Positions 15,442 to 24,202 of a stretch of DNA of 64,000 nucleotides are shown piece after piece (positions within the stretch are counted from its first letter, which is position 1; each line of letters starts with the position of its first letter). Origin of the DNA: Arthrobacter_N sp051262515. GTDB lineage: Bacteria > Actinomycetota > Actinomycetes > Actinomycetales > Micrococcaceae. The notes beneath the pieces are model-generated. The model was not told where the DNA came from. It ran no database searches and saw nothing but the letters and a program-made list of their open reading frames with translations. The translations under genes were made by a program, and so were the position numbers. The stretch is from NCBI RefSeq assembly GCF_051262515.1, contig NZ_JBIMER010000002.1, forward strand, positions 292,799-356,798. Reading direction: 5' to 3'.

Positions 15442-16779
15442 GTGGACCGTCAGCAGGAGTTTGTCCTCAGGACCATCGAGGAGCGGGACGTGCGGTTCGT
15501 CCGCCTCTGGTTCACCGACGTCGTCGGATCCCTTAAATCCGTCGCCCTGGCGCCGGCCGAGGTGGAGGGCGCCTTCGAGGAGGGGCTCGGCTTCGACGGC
15601 TCGTCCATCGAGGGGCTCTCGCGCATATTCGAGTCCGACATGCTCGCGCAGCCGGACCCGTCCACGTTCCAGATCCTCCCGTGGCGCGGGGACACGGAGC
15701 CGACGTCGCGCATGTTCTGCGACATCCTGACGCCCGACGGCGCGCCGTCGCCCGCCGACCCGCGCAACGTCCTCAAGCGACAGCTCGCCGCCGCCGCGGA
15801 CATGGGGTTCACGTGCTACACGCACCCGGAAATCGAGTTCTACCTCCTGGAGTCCTCGGACATCGGAGCGGCCGGACCCGTGCCGGTGGACTACGGGGGA
15901 TACTTCGACCACGTCACCGGAGGCGTCGGCCAGGACTTCCGCCGCAAGGCCGTGACCATGCTCGAGGCCGTCGGCATCTCCGTGGAGTTCAGCCACCACG
16001 AGAACGGACCGGGCCAGAACGAGATCGACCTGCGCTATGCGGACGCGCTGCAGACGGCGGACAACGTCATGACGTTCCGCACCGTGATCAAGGAAGTGGC
16101 CCTGCAACAGGGCATCTACGCCACGTTCATGCCCAAGCCGTTCTCGGACCACCCGGGCTCCGGGATGCACACGCACTTTTCCCTGTTCGAGGGGGACAGC
16201 AACGCGTTCTTCGAGGCGGGCCAGGAATACCAGCTCTCCACCACGGCCCGGCAGTTCATCGCTGGCCTGCTGCACCACGCGCCCGAGTTCACCGCCATCA
16301 CGAACCAGTTCGTGAACTCCTACAAGCGCATGTGGGGCGGGGGCGAGGCCCCCAGCCACCTGTCCTGGGGCCACAACAACCGTTCCGCCCTGGTGCGCGT
16401 GCCCCTATACAAGCCCAACAAGGGCCAGTCCGCGCGCGTCGAATACCGCGGTCTGGACTCCGCGGTGAACCCCTACCTCGCCTACGCCGTCCTGCTGGGC
16501 GCCGGGCTCAAGGGCATCCAGGAGGGCTATGAGCTGCCCCCGGGGGCCGAGGACGACGTCTGGAGCCTGTCTTCGGCCGAACGCCGCGCCATGGGCCACG
16601 ACCCGCTTCCCGGCAGCCTGCACGACGCCATCCGCAGCATGGAGGACTCGGAGCTGGTGGCCGGGATCCTCGGCGAGCAGGTCTTCGAGAGTTTCCTGCG
16701 CAACAAGCAGGACGAATGGCATGCCTACCGGCAGAATGTCAGTCCGTTCGAGATCAACCGCTATCTGGGCATCCTCTAG
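15442..16779 (+). CDS. glnA2: Glutamine synthetase GlnA2-type
   Basis: A type I glutamine synthetase paralogue of 445 aa. It shows GFDGSSIEG, FYLLESSD, FSHHENGPGQNEIDLRYAD, FMPKPFSDHPGSGMHTHFS, NSYKRMWGGGEAPSH and EYRGLDSAVNPYLAYA. Where GlnA1 has the adenylylated tyrosine (LYELPAEE), this protein reads EDDVWSLS, so the tyrosine appears absent. It lies 9 nt upstream of glnE. GGAAGGAG precedes the GTG; longer in-frame starts upstream cross the likely promoter. Substrate could differ from classical GlnA; actinobacterial paralogues include gamma-glutamylpolyamine synthetases. Confidence 0.93.
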   Translation: MDRQQEFVLRTIEERDVRFVRLWFTDVVGSLKSVALAPAEVEGAFEEGLGFDGSSIEGLSRIFESDMLAQPDPSTFQILPWRGDTEPTSRMFCDILTPDGAPSPADPRNVLKRQLAAAADMGFTCYTHPEIEFYLLESSDIGAAGPVPVDYGGYFDHVTGGVGQDFRRKAVTMLEAVGISVEFSHHENGPGQNEIDLRYADALQTADNVMTFRTVIKEVALQQGIYATFMPKPFSDHPGSGMHTHFSLFEGDSNAFFEAGQEYQLSTTARQFIAGLLHHAPEFTAITNQFVNSYKRMWGGGEAPSHLSWGHNNRSALVRVPLYKPNKGQSARVEYRGLDSAVNPYLAYAVLLGAGLKGIQEGYELPPGAEDDVWSLSSAERRAMGHDPLPGSLHDAIRSMEDSELVAGILGEQVFESFLRNKQDEWHAYRQNVSPFEINRYLGIL

Positions 16780-16788
16780 GAAAACACC

Positions 16789-19700
16789 ATGAGCCTCACG
16801 CGCCGCCTGATCGCAGCGGGGTTCGACGACGTCGACCGCGCCAAGCGCTTCATGGAGGCGCCCGAGCTCGCCGGCGTCGACCACGATGCGCTGCTGAGGG
16901 GGTTCGCCCTGTCCGCAGACCCGGACCAGGCGCTGCTGGCGCTCGTGCGGTTGGCCGAACAGTCCCCGCAGGCCGCCTCGCTGGTGGCCCGGGGAGAGGG
17001 GGCCGTGCCGCTGTTCCGCCTCCTGGGCGCGTCCGAGGCGCTGGCGGAGTTCCTGGTCCGGCACCCGGAGCACGTCGGTCTCCTGGACCGCGCGCCCGAT
17101 CCGAGCCCCGAGGCCACGCCCGCCGAACGCCTGCGCGCGGAACTGATGGAAGCGGTCGGGGCCGATCCGGCGTCGGACCGTCCGCTCGTCCCCACCGCCG
17201 GAAAGGAAGCATACGCGGCCCTGCGCGTAGCCTACCGAAGGTGCCTCACCGACCTCGCCATCCGCGACGTGTGCGCCGCCGACCCCCTTGCCGTCATGCC
17301 CTTGGTGGGCCGCGAGCTGGCCGACCTTGCGGCCGCCGCCGTCGACGCCGCGCTGGCCGTTTCGCGCACCGAGGCCCAGGAGCGTTTCGGGGCGGCCGAC
17401 GTCGCGGCAGTGCGGCTGGCCGTCATCGGCATGGGCAAGTGCGGTGCCGGCGAGCTGAACTACATTTCCGACGTCGACGTCGTCTACGTCCACGCGGCCG
17501 ACGGGCTCGACGAGAACACCGCCGCGAGCATAGCGGCGGCGCTCGCGTCGGGGATCGCCCGGGCCGTCGGAACGGCCGGCATCGAGCCCGGCCTGTGGGA
17601 GGTGGACGCCAACCTGCGGCCCGAGGGCAAGGACGGCGCGCTGTCCCGGACCCTGGAATCGCACGTCGCCTACTACCGGCGCTGGGCGCAGAGCTGGGAG
17701 TTCCAGGCGCTGCTCAAGGCCCGGCACATCGCGGGCGACGCCGAACTCGGACGCGCCTACGAGGAGGCCGTCGCGCCGATGATCTGGGCGTCGTCGGAAC
17801 GCGACAATTTCGTGGAGTCCGTGCAGGCCATGCGCCGGCGGGTCACCGACAACATCCCCGACCACGAGGCGGGACGGCAGCTCAAGCTCGGACCGGGAGG
17901 CCTGCGGGACGTCGAGTTCACCGTCCAGCTGCTGCAACTCGTCCACGGGCGCGTGGACGAGGACATCCGCGTGCGGGACACGACGACGGCCATCGCCGCG
18001 CTGAGCGACGCGGGCTACATCGGCCGGTCCGACGCCGCGGAGTTCGACGCGGCCTACCGCTATCTCCGCGTGCTCGAGCACCGCATCCAGCTGGTGCAGC
18101 TGCGGAGAACCCACCTGATGCCGGTCCGGGACCCCGCGCTCCGGGCGCTGGCCCGCGCGTCGCAGGGCACCGCCGCGCGGACCCGGCCCACCGCGGCAGA
18201 ACTGCAGGAGCAGTGGCAGCGCACGAAGAAGTCCGTGCGGAGGCTGCACGAGCGCATCTTCTACCGGCCGCTGCTGGCGACGGCCGCGAACCTGAGCACC
18301 GACGAGGTGCGCCTGACCGCGGGCGCCGCCGAGGCGAGGCTCAAGGCCCTGGGATACGTCGATCCACGGGGTGCCATGCGGCATATCGAATCGCTGACTT
18401 CCGGGGTCCGCCGTCGCGCGTCCCTGCAGCGCCAACTGCTGCCGATCCTGCTCGGCTGGATCGCGGACGGCGTCGACCCCGACGCCGGCCTGCTCGGTTT
18501 CCGCCGACTGAGCGAGGCGTTGGGGGAGACCCACTGGTATCTGGGGATGCTGCGTGATTCGAGCGCCGGCGCCGAGCGGCTGTGCCATGTGCTGTCCAAC
18601 AGCCGGTTCATCACCGACCTGTTGGAGGTGTCTCCGGAGTCGGCCGCCTGGCTGGGCGACGACAAGGAACTCAAGCCCATGCCCTTCGAACAGCTCTGGC
18701 AGGAAAACGCGGCCAAGATGCGGCGCAATCCGCGTCCCGATGCCGCCATGCGCCTGGTGCGGCTGAACCGGCGCCGCGAGATGCTGCGCGTGGCGCTGGC
18801 CGATTCGGCCGGCATGGTCGACGTCGACACGGTGGGCAGGGCCCTCTCGGACGCGGACCGGGCGGCTGTCCTCGGAGCGTTGCGGGTGGCGGAAACGGAG
18901 GAGTTCGAGACCACACCGCGACGGACGGATCTGCTGGTGGTGGCCATGGGCCGCCAAGGTGGCAGGGAAATCGGCTACGGCTCCGACGCCGACGTGATGT
19001 TCGTCCACCGCCCCCGCGACGGCGCGGGTGCGCAGGAGGCCCAGGAGCAGGCGCTGCGTGTCGTCACCCGGCTCGGCCAACTGCTCACCCAGCCTCTGAA
19101 GCCCGCCGTCCAGGCCGAACCCAAGCTGGTCGTCGACGCCGCCCTGCGGCCGGAGGGCAAGCAGGGTCCCCTGGTCCGCTCGCTGGAGGCATACCGCGAG
19201 TACTACGAACGCTGGGTCCTGGTCTGGGAAAAACAGGCACTGCTGCGCGCCCGGCCGATCGCCGGCGACGACGCGCTGGCCGAGGACTTCATGGCGCTCG
19301 TCGACGGCGTGCGCTACGGATCGGATATCGGGGAGCTGGAAGTGCGGGAGATCCGGCGGATCAAGGCGCGCGTCGAAGCCGAGCGGCTTCCGCGCGGGGC
19401 GGATCCCGCCCGGCACGTGAAACTGGGACGTGGCGGCCTCAGCGACGTCGAGTGGCTGGTCCAGCTGCTGCAGCTGCAGCACGCCGGCGAGCACCCGGCC
19501 CTGCGCACGACCGGGACCCGCGAGGCGCTGCGCGCCATCGCCGCGGCCGGAATCCTGCCGCTGGAGGACGTGGAACTGCTGGACCGCGCCTGGGTGCTGG
19601 CGACGCGGATCAGGAGCGCCACCCTCGTCTGCACAGGCCGCGCATCGGACGTGCTGCCGCGCTCTGGACTGGAGCTCGAGGCCGTGGCACGCTGGTGCGG

Positions 19701-19797
19701 CTACCCGCGGGGCGATGCAGGCCGGATGGAGGACGACTACCGGAAGTCGGCCCGCCGCGCGCGGCAGGTCTTCGAGAAGCATTTCTACGGATTCTGA
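16789..19797 (+). CDS. glnE: Bifunctional glutamine synthetase adenylyltransferase/deadenylase
   Basis: GlnE adds AMP to glutamine synthetase when glutamine is plentiful and removes it when scarce. The 1002-aa protein has two nucleotidyltransferase halves: the deadenylase half with MGKCGAGELNYISDVDVVYV (about 215-235) and the adenylylase half with GMGRQGGREIGYGSDADVMF (about 719-738). Each is followed by a GlnD-like helical domain (LGPGGLRDVEFTVQLLQL and LGRGGLSDVEWLVQLLQL). It sits between glnA2 and a small cupin and converges with glnA1, its probable substrate. Confidence 0.97.
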   Translation: MSLTRRLIAAGFDDVDRAKRFMEAPELAGVDHDALLRGFALSADPDQALLALVRLAEQSPQAASLVARGEGAVPLFRLLGASEALAEFLVRHPEHVGLLDRAPDPSPEATPAERLRAELMEAVGADPASDRPLVPTAGKEAYAALRVAYRRCLTDLAIRDVCAADPLAVMPLVGRELADLAAAAVDAALAVSRTEAQERFGAADVAAVRLAVIGMGKCGAGELNYISDVDVVYVHAADGLDENTAASIAAALASGIARAVGTAGIEPGLWEVDANLRPEGKDGALSRTLESHVAYYRRWAQSWEFQALLKARHIAGDAELGRAYEEAVAPMIWASSERDNFVESVQAMRRRVTDNIPDHEAGRQLKLGPGGLRDVEFTVQLLQLVHGRVDEDIRVRDTTTAIAALSDAGYIGRSDAAEFDAAYRYLRVLEHRIQLVQLRRTHLMPVRDPALRALARASQGTAARTRPTAAELQEQWQRTKKSVRRLHERIFYRPLLATAANLSTDEVRLTAGAAEARLKALGYVDPRGAMRHIESLTSGVRRRASLQRQLLPILLGWIADGVDPDAGLLGFRRLSEALGETHWYLGMLRDSSAGAERLCHVLSNSRFITDLLEVSPESAAWLGDDKELKPMPFEQLWQENAAKMRRNPRPDAAMRLVRLNRRREMLRVALADSAGMVDVDTVGRALSDADRAAVLGALRVAETEEFETTPRRTDLLVVAMGRQGGREIGYGSDADVMFVHRPRDGAGAQEAQEQALRVVTRLGQLLTQPLKPAVQAEPKLVVDAALRPEGKQGPLVRSLEAYREYYERWVLVWEKQALLRARPIAGDDALAEDFMALVDGVRYGSDIGELEVREIRRIKARVEAERLPRGADPARHVKLGRGGLSDVEWLVQLLQLQHAGEHPALRTTGTREALRAIAAAGILPLEDVELLDRAWVLATRIRSATLVCTGRASDVLPRSGLELEAVARWCGYPRGDAGRMEDDYRKSARRARQVFEKHFYGF

Positions 19798-19834
19798 CGG
19801 GCGGCACACGTCGCCGCGGACACGAGGAGCGCAC

Positions 19835-20164
19835 ATGCACGTCACCAAGGCAGAACTGGACGATCTCGCGCGCGAGCACCTGGCGAAGGCCGCGACGGCC
19901 CCGCACGGGCGCAGCGCCCACGCCGTGTTGAGGGACGGACGCCTGCGGCACACGCTGATGGCCCTCGACACCGGCGCCGTGCTCGGCGACCACGACAAGC
20001 CCGAGTCCGCGACGCTGCTGGTGCTCCAGGGGAGCGTCACCGTGTCATGGGACGGCGGCGAGCAGCGAGTCGACCACGGCGGTCTGTTCGTGCTGCCGAA
20101 CGCGGTCCACAGCGTGAGGGCCGAGTCCCCGGCGGTGTTCCTGCTCAGCACGATCGCCGGATAA
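19835..20164 (+). CDS. Small cupin-domain protein
   Basis: A 109-aa single cupin barrel (HAVLRDGRLRHTLMALDTGA, LLVLQGSVTVSWDGGEQ, GGLFVLPNAVHSVRA). The usual first cupin motif His-x-His is weak: only GDHDKPESATLLVLQG is seen, and the second histidine is in AVHSV, so metal binding is uncertain. GAGGAGC precedes the ATG. It follows glnE by 37 bp and probably shares its transcript. A link to nitrogen control is suggested only by position. Confidence 0.85.
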   Translation: MHVTKAELDDLAREHLAKAATAPHGRSAHAVLRDGRLRHTLMALDTGAVLGDHDKPESATLLVLQGSVTVSWDGGEQRVDHGGLFVLPNAVHSVRAESPAVFLLSTIAG

Positions 20165-20213
20165 ACGACGGCGGGGCCGCACCTTCGTGGAGAAGGTGCG
20201 GCCCCGCCGTCGT
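20165..20213. terminator. Bidirectional terminator between the glnE operon and glnA1
   Basis: A perfect 21-bp stem (20165-20185 with 20193-20213) with a 7-nt loop fills the convergent gap between the cupin and glnA1. It starts at the base after the cupin stop and ends 11 bp before the glnA1 stop, so it can serve both strands. Confidence 0.85.
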
Positions 20214-20224
20214 GCCGGTGGTGA

Positions 20225-21649
20225 CTAGCAGCCGTAGTAGAGCTCGAACTCGTACGGGTTCGGGCGCAGCGACAGCGGCTTGATCTCGTTCTCGCGCTTG
20301 TACTCGATCCAGGTCCGGATCAGGTCCTCGGTGAAGACATCGCCGGCGAGCAGGAATTCGAAGTCCTCCTCGAGGGCCTCCAGCGCCTCCTCGAGGGACC
20401 CGGGGGCCTTCTGGATGTCCTTGGCTTCTTCGGCCGGGAGCTCGTAGAGGTCCTTGTCGATCGGGTCGGACGGCTCGATGCGGTTCTTGATTCCGTCCAG
20501 GCCGGCCATCAGCTGCGCGGCGAACGCCAGGTACGGGTTGGCCGAGGCGTCCGGGGCGCGGAACTCGATGCGCTTGGCCTTGGGGTTCGAGCCGGTGATC
20601 GGGATGCGGATGCCGGCGGAGCGGTTGCCCTGCGAGTACACCATGTTGACCGGGGCCTCGTAGCCCTTGACCAGGCGCTTGTAGGAGTTCACGGTCGGGT
20701 TGGTGAAGGCCAGGACGGCGGAGGCGTGCTTAAGCAGGCCGCCGATGTACCAGCGCGCGACGTCGGACAGGCCGGCGTAGCCCTTCTCGTCGTAGAACAG
20801 CGGGTCGCCGTTGGACCACAGCGACTGGTGGCAGTGCATGCCCGAGCCGTTGTCGCCGAAGATCGGCTTCGGCATGAACGTTGCGGACTTGCCCCAGGCG
20901 TCGGCGACGTTCTTGACGATGTACTTGAACTTCAGCAGGTCGTCGGCCGAGTGCGTCAGGGTGTTGAACCTGTAGTTGATCTCCGCCTGGCCGGCGGCGC
21001 CGACCTCGTGGTGGGAGCGTTCGACCTCGAGGCCGGCGGCATCCAACTCGACGCACATGGCATCGCGCAGGTCGGCCTGCTTGTCGGTCGGGGAGACGGG
21101 GAAGTAGCCGCCCTTGAAGGGGGTCTTGTAGCCCTGGTTTCCGCCCTCTTCCTTGCGGCCGGTGTTCCACGGCGCCTCGTCCGAATCGACCTTGTAGAAC
21201 GAACCCTCCGGCTTGGACTCGTACTGCACGTTCTCGAAGACGAAGAACTCGGCCTCGGGGGCGAAGAATGCGGTGTCGGCGATGCCGGTGGACGCGAGGT
21301 AGGCCTCGGCGCGCTCGGCGACGCCGCGCGGGTCGCGGTGGTACGGCTCTCCGGTGCGCGGGTTCACGATGGAGAAGTTGAAGGCCAGCGTCTTCTCGAT
21401 GCGGAACGGGTCGAGGAAGCCCGTCGTCACGTCCGGGATCAACTGCATGTCGGAATCGGCAATGCCCTGGAAGCCCTTGATGGATGAACCGTCGAACAGC
21501 TGGCCGTTCACGAAGAAGTCGGCGTCCACCGTCTTGGCCGGGACATTGAAGTGCTGCTGGACACCCGGGAGGTCGGTGAACCGGATGTCGACGAACTTCA
21601 CGTCTTCGTCGGCAATGTACTGGAGGACTTCGTCCGTAGTCTTGAACAT
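20225..21649 (-). CDS. glnA: Glutamine synthetase type I (GlnA1)
   Basis: GlnA makes glutamine from glutamate, ammonia and ATP. The 474-aa protein has FFVNGQLFDGSSIKGFQ, SHHEVGAAGQAEINYRFN, FMPKPIFGDNGSGMHCHQSL, NSYKRLVKGYEAP and EFRAPDASANPYLAFAAQL. Tyr402 in DLYELPAEEA is at the adenylylation site of beta-type GSI enzymes and makes it the likely GlnE target. It ends in the typical NPYEFELYYGC. TAGGAG is placed 12 nt before the ATG. A GlnR-type operator lies about 100 bp upstream. Confidence 0.98.
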   Translation of the reverse strand: MFKTTDEVLQYIADEDVKFVDIRFTDLPGVQQHFNVPAKTVDADFFVNGQLFDGSSIKGFQGIADSDMQLIPDVTTGFLDPFRIEKTLAFNFSIVNPRTGEPYHRDPRGVAERAEAYLASTGIADTAFFAPEAEFFVFENVQYESKPEGSFYKVDSDEAPWNTGRKEEGGNQGYKTPFKGGYFPVSPTDKQADLRDAMCVELDAAGLEVERSHHEVGAAGQAEINYRFNTLTHSADDLLKFKYIVKNVADAWGKSATFMPKPIFGDNGSGMHCHQSLWSNGDPLFYDEKGYAGLSDVARWYIGGLLKHASAVLAFTNPTVNSYKRLVKGYEAPVNMVYSQGNRSAGIRIPITGSNPKAKRIEFRAPDASANPYLAFAAQLMAGLDGIKNRIEPSDPIDKDLYELPAEEAKDIQKAPGSLEEALEALEEDFEFLLAGDVFTEDLIRTWIEYKRENEIKPLSLRPNPYEFELYYGC

Positions 21650-21746
21650 CTAAAACTGCTCCTAATGGGGGCGTTAGATCCGGGCCGCGGGAGACCTGGG
21701 ATCGGGCGATCGGTACCCGAAGTTGTGTCAACAATAACGAATCGGC

Positions 21747-21784
21747 GTTACCCGACCATGACGCAATTGTTTCCGGCACGTTAC
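21747..21784 (-). promoter_or_regulatory. GlnR-type operator upstream of glnA1
   Basis: On the minus strand four 5-mers follow each other with exact 6-nt spacers: GTAAC, GAAAC, GTCAT, GTAAC. This matches the GlnR box layout (gTnAC-n6-GnAAC, repeated). A TTGACA lies 15 bp further toward the gene (21726-21731), without an obvious -10. The motif match is seen directly; GlnR as the binding protein is inference, since no glnR gene is in the window. Confidence 0.6.
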
Positions 21785-21868
21785 ACAACGCTTTTCCATC
21801 CCGCAATGCCGTGTCCGCGCTCACGCGTGGATGTGGCGGCGGGCCGGGGTTCGACGGCGCCCCGGCGG

Positions 21869-21874
21869 TAGTCT
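21869..21874 (+). promoter_or_regulatory. -10 box (TAGTCT) of the RDD gene; predicted leaderless start
   Basis: TAGTCT ends 6 nt before the GTG start at 21881. Confidence 0.5.
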
Positions 21875-21880
21875 GGAGCG

Positions 21881-22315
21881 GTGGACAGAAAAGACTTTGG
21901 ATCCTGGCTCGAGGGCCCGCCGCAACTCAATTCGGAGGCCTGGCCGGGCCGGCGGTTGGGGCGACCCGAGTCCGGACAGGGGAGCGTCGCCCGGCTCGGG
22001 CGGCGGATCGGCGCCCTGAGCATCGACTGGGTTCTGGCGATGGCCCTGTCCTTCGTGTTCTTCGGCGGGGACCCGAGCGCCAATTTGGCGTTCTTCGCCG
22101 GCATGCAGATCCTGTTCGTCGGCGTGACGGGCCACTCGATCGGCCACCGCACCCTGGGCATGCAGGTCCAGCGCCTCGACGGGACGGCCGCGCGGCCGCT
22201 CGACGGCCTGTTGCGCACGGTCCTCCTTTGCCTGGTCGTCCCGCCGCTGCTCGGCGACGCGGACCAGCGGGGGCTGCACGACCGGGCGGCTAAAACCATT
22301 CTCGTGCGTATCTGA
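21881..22315 (+). CDS. RDD family membrane protein
   Basis: A 144-aa membrane protein with three hydrophobic segments (about 45-63, 68-85, 108-124). The name-giving motif appears as SVARLGRRIGALSIDWVLAM, followed by GHSIGHRTLGMQVQRLDG and DQRGLHDRAAKTILV, the standard RDD ending. Function of the family is unsettled; some members are cation antiporters. The GTG start follows a -10 box by 6 nt with no ribosome site. It lies between glnA1 (divergent) and DUF4191 (convergent). Confidence 0.9.
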   Translation: MDRKDFGSWLEGPPQLNSEAWPGRRLGRPESGQGSVARLGRRIGALSIDWVLAMALSFVFFGGDPSANLAFFAGMQILFVGVTGHSIGHRTLGMQVQRLDGTAARPLDGLLRTVLLCLVVPPLLGDADQRGLHDRAAKTILVRI

Positions 22316-22351
22316 CGGCCACCGCCGCACTTCTCGAGCGGACGTCGGACG

Positions 22352-22385
22352 CGAATGGCCCGGACCAAGCGGTCCGGGCCATTCG
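22352..22385. terminator. Bidirectional terminator between RDD and DUF4191 genes
   Basis: A perfect 15-bp stem (22352-22366 with 22371-22385) with an AAGC loop lies in the convergent gap; GTCTTGT follows on the plus strand. Confidence 0.8.
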
Positions 22386-22405
22386 TCTTGTGGCGGGCAG
22401 GCGTC

Positions 22406-23167
22406 CTAGCGTCCGCGCATTGAACGGCGGTCGGGACGGGCCTTCATGGGATCGATGCCCTTGGGAATCGGCAGCTTGGCGCTTCCGAGCGTCGTCAGCC
22501 GCAGGTCCACGGCATGGACCTCCTGCTTGTTGAGCGCCTTCGGCAGCTTTTTCATCTTCTTGGCGACGTCGCCCAGGGCGGTCTGCCCCTCGGCGCTGCC
22601 GGCGTTGATCACGTGCATCGGAACGTTGGGGAGCACGCGGGACATGCGGCGGCGTTCGGCATCCACCAGGGGACGCACGCGCGCCGTCGGACCCTCGGCC
22701 ACAAGCACGACGCCGGCGCGCCCGATCGCGAGGAACACCAGGTCCTGCGTCCGCGGGCTCACGGCCACGGGCTGGTCCTTCAGGATCCAGCCCCGGCGCA
22801 GCACGCTCATCGACGCGCCGGCCGCGCCAGGGCGGCCCTCGAGCTGCGCGAACGCCGCCTTCTCCGCCCTGCGCGAGAGGATGAAGGTCGCCGCAAGGAG
22901 ACCCAGCGGGATGGAGATCAGCAACAGGGTAATCCAGTTGTTGATCAGGAGGCCGATCACCAGACCCACCGCGACGGTTCCCAGGAAGGCCAACAGCATG
23001 AGCCAAACAACGTTCGGATCGTTGCGCCGGGTCATCTGGAAGACCTGGCCGAGCTGCTTCAGCCGACCGGGTTTCTTCGGGGCCGAGTCGGCCTTGGGCT
23101 TGCGGGAAAAGAGCCTGCGTTTGGGCTTCGCGTCGTCCACGGGGGAGCTATCGGGGGTCTTGGCCAT
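22406..23167 (-). CDS. DUF4191 family membrane protein
   Basis: A 253-aa protein with a basic N-terminus (about 1-45), two adjacent transmembrane segments (about 54-73 and 77-95) and a C-terminal soluble part (SVLRRGWILKDQPVAVSPRT, LVFLAIGRAGVVLVAEG). This family sits beside lipA in many Actinobacteria, and its function is unknown. A TAGAAT box (23177-23182) ends 9 nt before the ATG, giving at most a leader of a few bases. lipA lies just upstream on the same strand, 30 bp away. Confidence 0.9.
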   Translation of the reverse strand: MAKTPDSSPVDDAKPKRRLFSRKPKADSAPKKPGRLKQLGQVFQMTRRNDPNVVWLMLLAFLGTVAVGLVIGLLINNWITLLLISIPLGLLAATFILSRRAEKAAFAQLEGRPGAAGASMSVLRRGWILKDQPVAVSPRTQDLVFLAIGRAGVVLVAEGPTARVRPLVDAERRRMSRVLPNVPMHVINAGSAEGQTALGDVAKKMKKLPKALNKQEVHAVDLRLTTLGSAKLPIPKGIDPMKARPDRRSMRGR

Positions 23168-23176
23168 AGTGAGTCG

Positions 23177-23182
23177 ATTCTA
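23177..23182 (-). promoter_or_regulatory. -10-like box (TAGAAT) before the DUF4191 gene
   Basis: On the minus strand TAGAAT lies in the 30-bp gap between lipA and the DUF4191 gene, 9 nt before the ATG. It suggests transcription independent of lipA with a 2-3 nt leader. Confidence 0.4.
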
Positions 23183-23197
23183 CGCGATGGAGGCGTC

Positions 23198-24202
23198 TCA
23201 GCGCGCCGAGAGAAGGCTGGATGCTTCCTGGCGCGTGCTGCCGGAGCTTTCGATGTGTGCCAGTGCCTCCGGAATCGGCAGGCCCTTCTTGCGCATGGCC
23301 CCGGCCCATAGGCGGCCGGCGCGGTAGGAGGATCGCACCAGCGGACCGCTCATGACGCCGAGGAAGCCGATTTCCTCGGCCTCCTTCTGCAGGTCGACGA
23401 ACTCCTGCGGCTTCACCCAGCGCTCCACCGGGTGGTGGCGTTCGGTGGGGCGCAGGTACTGGGTGATGGTCAGCAGGTCGCAGCCGGCGTCGTGCAGGTC
23501 GCGCATCGCTTCGGAAACCTCCGCCAGTGTCTCGCCCATGCCGAGGATGAGGTTCGATTTGGTGATCATGCCGTTGTTGCGGCCCTGTGTCAGCACGTCG
23601 AGCGAGCGTTCGTAGCGGAACGCCGGGCGGATGCTCTTGAACAGCCGCGGCACGGTTTCGACGTTGTGTGCGTAAACCTCGGGGGCGGACGCGCAGATCT
23701 CGTCGAGGTACTCCGGCTTGCCGGAGAAGTCGGGGATGAGCAGCTCGACGCCGGTCCCCGGGTTCAGCTGGTGGATGCGGCGGACGGTTTCCGCGTACAG
23801 CCACGTGCCCTCGTCCTCGAGGTCGTCGCGCGCCACGCCCGTGACGGTGGCGTAGCGCAGATCCATCTTCTTGACGCTCATGGCGACCTTGAAGGGCTCG
23901 GCGCGGTCCAGGGCGGCCGGCTTTCCCGTGTCGATCTGGCAGAAGTCGCACCGGCGCGTGCATTCGGAGCCGCCGATCAGGAACGTCGCCTCGCGGTCCT
24001 CCCAGCACTCGAAGATGTTCGGGCAGCCCGCCTCCTCGCAGACGGTGTGCAGGCCTTCGGACTTGACCAGCTTCTTCAATTCAACGTATTCGGGGCCGAT
24101 CTCGACCTTGGCCTTGATCCACTCGGGCTTGCGCTCCACGGGAGTCGCGGAATTGCGCTGTTCGATCCGCAGCATGCGGCGGCCTTCGGGTGCGAGGGTC
24201 AT
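23198..24202 (-). CDS. lipA: Lipoyl synthase
   Basis: LipA is a radical SAM enzyme that inserts two sulfurs into protein-bound octanoyl groups. The 334-aa protein has the auxiliary cluster motif CEEAGCPNIFEC (Cys-x4-Cys-x5-Cys), the radical SAM motif CTRRCDFC, NVETVPRLFKSIRPAFRYERS, GMGETLAEV and a C-terminal RSSYRAG with the serine that ligates the auxiliary cluster. Its ATG overlaps the lipB stop (ATGA), so the two are coupled. Its products are the lipoyl domains of the E2 protein encoded at 31346-33151. Confidence 0.97.
   Translation of the reverse strand: MTLAPEGRRMLRIEQRNSATPVERKPEWIKAKVEIGPEYVELKKLVKSEGLHTVCEEAGCPNIFECWEDREATFLIGGSECTRRCDFCQIDTGKPAALDRAEPFKVAMSVKKMDLRYATVTGVARDDLEDEGTWLYAETVRRIHQLNPGTGVELLIPDFSGKPEYLDEICASAPEVYAHNVETVPRLFKSIRPAFRYERSLDVLTQGRNNGMITKSNLILGMGETLAEVSEAMRDLHDAGCDLLTITQYLRPTERHHPVERWVKPQEFVDLQKEAEEIGFLGVMSGPLVRSSYRAGRLWAGAMRKKGLPIPEALAHIESSGSTRQEASSLLSAR

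Noticed and set aside
16405..20151. 1248-codon minus-strand open frame opposite glnE
   Set aside because: Shadow frame; glnE motifs on plus are unambiguous.
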